DNA from: an uncultured Bacteroides sp.
GTDB taxonomy: Bacteria > Bacteroidota > Bacteroidia > Bacteroidales > Bacteroidaceae
DNA: 32,260 bases
Direction: 5' to 3'
Assembly: GCF_905207245.1 (NCBI RefSeq)
Contig: NZ_CAJLKP010000069.1
Location: 1 to 32,260, forward strand
Each line of letters opens with the position of its first letter. The first letter of the stretch is position 1. The notes under the pieces were generated by a model, which had not been told where the DNA came from, did no database searches, and worked only from the letters and a program-made list of their open reading frames with translations. Made by a program: the position numbers and the translations under genes. Below are positions 31,003-32,260 of this stretch, piece after piece.

Positions 31003-32260
31003 TCACAGCATGGTCACCATGGGAATCACCATGGGGCTGCGCTTGGTATGCTTGAACAGATAGCTGCTGACGGCAGCGCGGACGGTCTTGCACACCTCGC
31101 CCTGGTCCTTCCGCCGCCGGGCAGACATGCCGTCCACGGCGTTCTCGGAGATGTCCCGCAGCTCCTGCAAAAGCTCCTCGGATTCCTTGACATATACAAA
31201 GCCCCGGGTGACGATCTCCGGCTGGCACAGCAGCCGATGGTCGTGGGAGGACATGGGCAGCACGATGACCACCATGCCGTCCTCGGCCAGGAGCTTCCGG
31301 TCGTTGAGGACCACGGCCCCCACATCGCCCACGCCGGAGCCGTCCACAAACACCTCTCCGGCGGGAACGGACGTCTCGCACTTCATGTGCTTGGTGGTCA
31401 GCTCGATAACGGAGCCGTTTTCAGCCACGCAGATGCTGTTGGGATCCATGCCCATGGACTCCGCCACCCGCTTGTGAATCTGCAGCATCCGCTGCTCGCC
31501 GTGCAGAGGGATGAAGAACCGGGGCTTGGTCAGGGCGTGGATGATCTTCAGCTCCTCCTGGCAGGCGTGGCCGGACACATGCAGCATGTCCGCCTTGTCA
31601 TACACCACGTCGGCCCCCTTGCGGAACAGCTCGTTGATGACCCGGCCCACCGTCACCTCATTGCCGGGAATGGCGGAGGCGGAAATAATGACCTTGTCCT
31701 GGGGGCCGATGTCGATCTGCTTATGGGTGGAGAAGGCCATGCGGTACAGGGCGCTCATTTCCTCGCCCTGGCTGCCGGTGGTGATGATGACCTGCTGCTG
31801 GGGCGGCAGGCCCTTGATGCGGTTGATGTCCATCAGGGTGTTCTTGGGCACCTTCATATACCCCAGCTCCGTGGACACCTTCATGATGTTCTCCATGCTG
31901 CGGCCGGTGACGGCCACCTTCCGCCCGCAGGCGGCGGCGGCGTCGATGACCTGCTGGATGCGGTGGACATTGCTGGCGAAGGTGGTGACGATAATGCGCT
32001 TTTTGCACCCGGTGAACTGCCGGATAAACGTCTTGCCCACGGTGCGCTCGCTCATGGTATAGCCCGGGCGCTCCACGTTGGTGGAGTCCGCCAGCAGGGC
32101 CAGGACACCCTCCTTGCCCAGGGCACCGAACCGGGCCAGGTCGATGACCTCCCCGTCGATGGGAGTGGAGTCGATCTTGAAGTCTCCGGTGTGGACCACG
32201 GTGCCCATGCGGGTATGGATGGCGAAGGCCACGGAGTCGGCTATGGAATGGTTCACATGG
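31003..32260 (-). CDS. rnj: Ribonuclease J (N-terminus outside window)
   Basis: A metallo-beta-lactamase/beta-CASP RNase that acts as endo- and 5'-3' exonuclease in mRNA decay and rRNA processing. The frame stays open to the window edge; about 140 N-terminal residues with the first HxHxDH metal motif are missing. Visible parts are NHSIADSVAF, VVHTGDFKID, LADSTN, the beta-CASP region (TTFASNVHRIQQ, TTGSQGEEMSAL), SGHACQEELK, FIPLHGEQRML and the C-terminal domain (MSSHDHRLL, TRGFVYVKESE). Total length would be about 555-560 residues, normal for RNase J1/J2. A GTG at 32256 is internal, not the start. It is a housekeeping gene of the chromosomal flank. Confidence 0.95.
   Translation of the reverse strand, partial: HVNHSIADSVAFAIHTRMGTVVHTGDFKIDSTPIDGEVIDLARFGALGKEGVLALLADSTNVERPGYTMSERTVGKTFIRQFTGCKKRIIVTTFASNVHRIQQVIDAAAACGRKVAVTGRSMENIMKVSTELGYMKVPKNTLMDINRIKGLPPQQQVIITTGSQGEEMSALYRMAFSTHKQIDIGPQDKVIISASAIPGNEVTVGRVINELFRKGADVVYDKADMLHVSGHACQEELKIIHALTKPRFFIPLHGEQRMLQIHKRVAESMGMDPNSICVAENGSVIELTTKHMKCETSVPAGEVFVDGSGVGDVGAVVLNDRKLLAEDGMVVIVLPMSSHDHRLLCQPEIVTRGFVYVKESEELLQELRDISENAVDGMSARRRKDQGEVCKTVRAAVSSYLFKHTKRSPMVIPMVTML

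Noticed and set aside
30518..31063. Overlapping GC-rich frames around the membrane protein and RNase J
   Set aside because: Shadow frames typical for GC-rich DNA; the true genes on both strands are clear.
32245..32256. GTG at 32256 as start of RNase J
   Set aside because: The frame continues upstream and NHSI lies about 140 residues into known RNase J proteins, so the gene runs off the window.

Overview
The window looks like a Gram-positive, Clostridia-type gut Firmicute (Oscillospiraceae/Lachnospiraceae-like). Evidence: strong AGGAGG ribosome binding sites, ribonuclease J, a Tn1549-style conjugation gene, class B sortase and a Firmicutes-type (VIIb) secretion ATPase. Base composition changes sharply. 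The right flank from about 29,970 is clearly GC-rich and looks like host chromosome. Almost everything to its left is more AT-rich and looks acquired. I had no database access; all family names come from motifs read in the sequence.

Layout. (1) 1-508: the last codons of a VirB4/TraE-like conjugation ATPase, then a class B sortase gene cut off after 114 codons. This is the remnant of an integrative conjugative element (ICE). (2) 509-1574: a tyrosine integrase on the minus strand whose 3' end runs into the broken sortase. (3) 1700-25363: one long plus-strand locus behind a consensus promoter: TetR regulator, FHA protein with a threonine-motif linker, PP2C phosphatase, membrane Ser/Thr kinase, a one-TM adaptor with similar threonine motifs, a small membrane protein, a 2016-residue Ig-like surface protein, a second FHA protein, a CpaE/TadZ-like ATPase, a YukD-like protein, EssC, three WXG100-type proteins, a coiled-coil protein, a candidate effector, a TPR protein and two small membrane proteins. 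(4) 25547-28377: a four-gene minus-strand operon (XRE repressor, ImmA/IrrE peptidase, DUF1016/PDDEXK nuclease, possible kinase-fold protein) behind a promoter region with three copies of one palindromic operator. (5) 28593-29967: a zinc-ribbon protein, terminators, the 3' half of a second integrase, and the ICE right end lying on the 3' half of a tRNA-Arg(CCT) gene. (6) 30042-32260: chromosome, with a DUF2238/YjdF-like membrane protein and RNase J convergent on a shared terminator.

How it fits together (inference). The centre is a mobile type VII secretion (T7SS-like) island under phospho-control. The kinase and phosphatase would set the phosphorylation state of repeated E-A-T-G-L-L-type threonines in the first FHA protein and the membrane adaptor. 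FHA domains would read those marks and couple them to EssC. EssC would export the WXG100 proteins and the effector-like protein. I recognise no EsaA, EssA or EssB. The kinase (cytosolic kinase fold, one TM, large helical outer domain) has the layout of the EssB/YukC pseudokinase and may stand in for it. The locus appears to be a nested insertion: island in sortase gene, sortase gene in ICE, ICE in tRNA gene.
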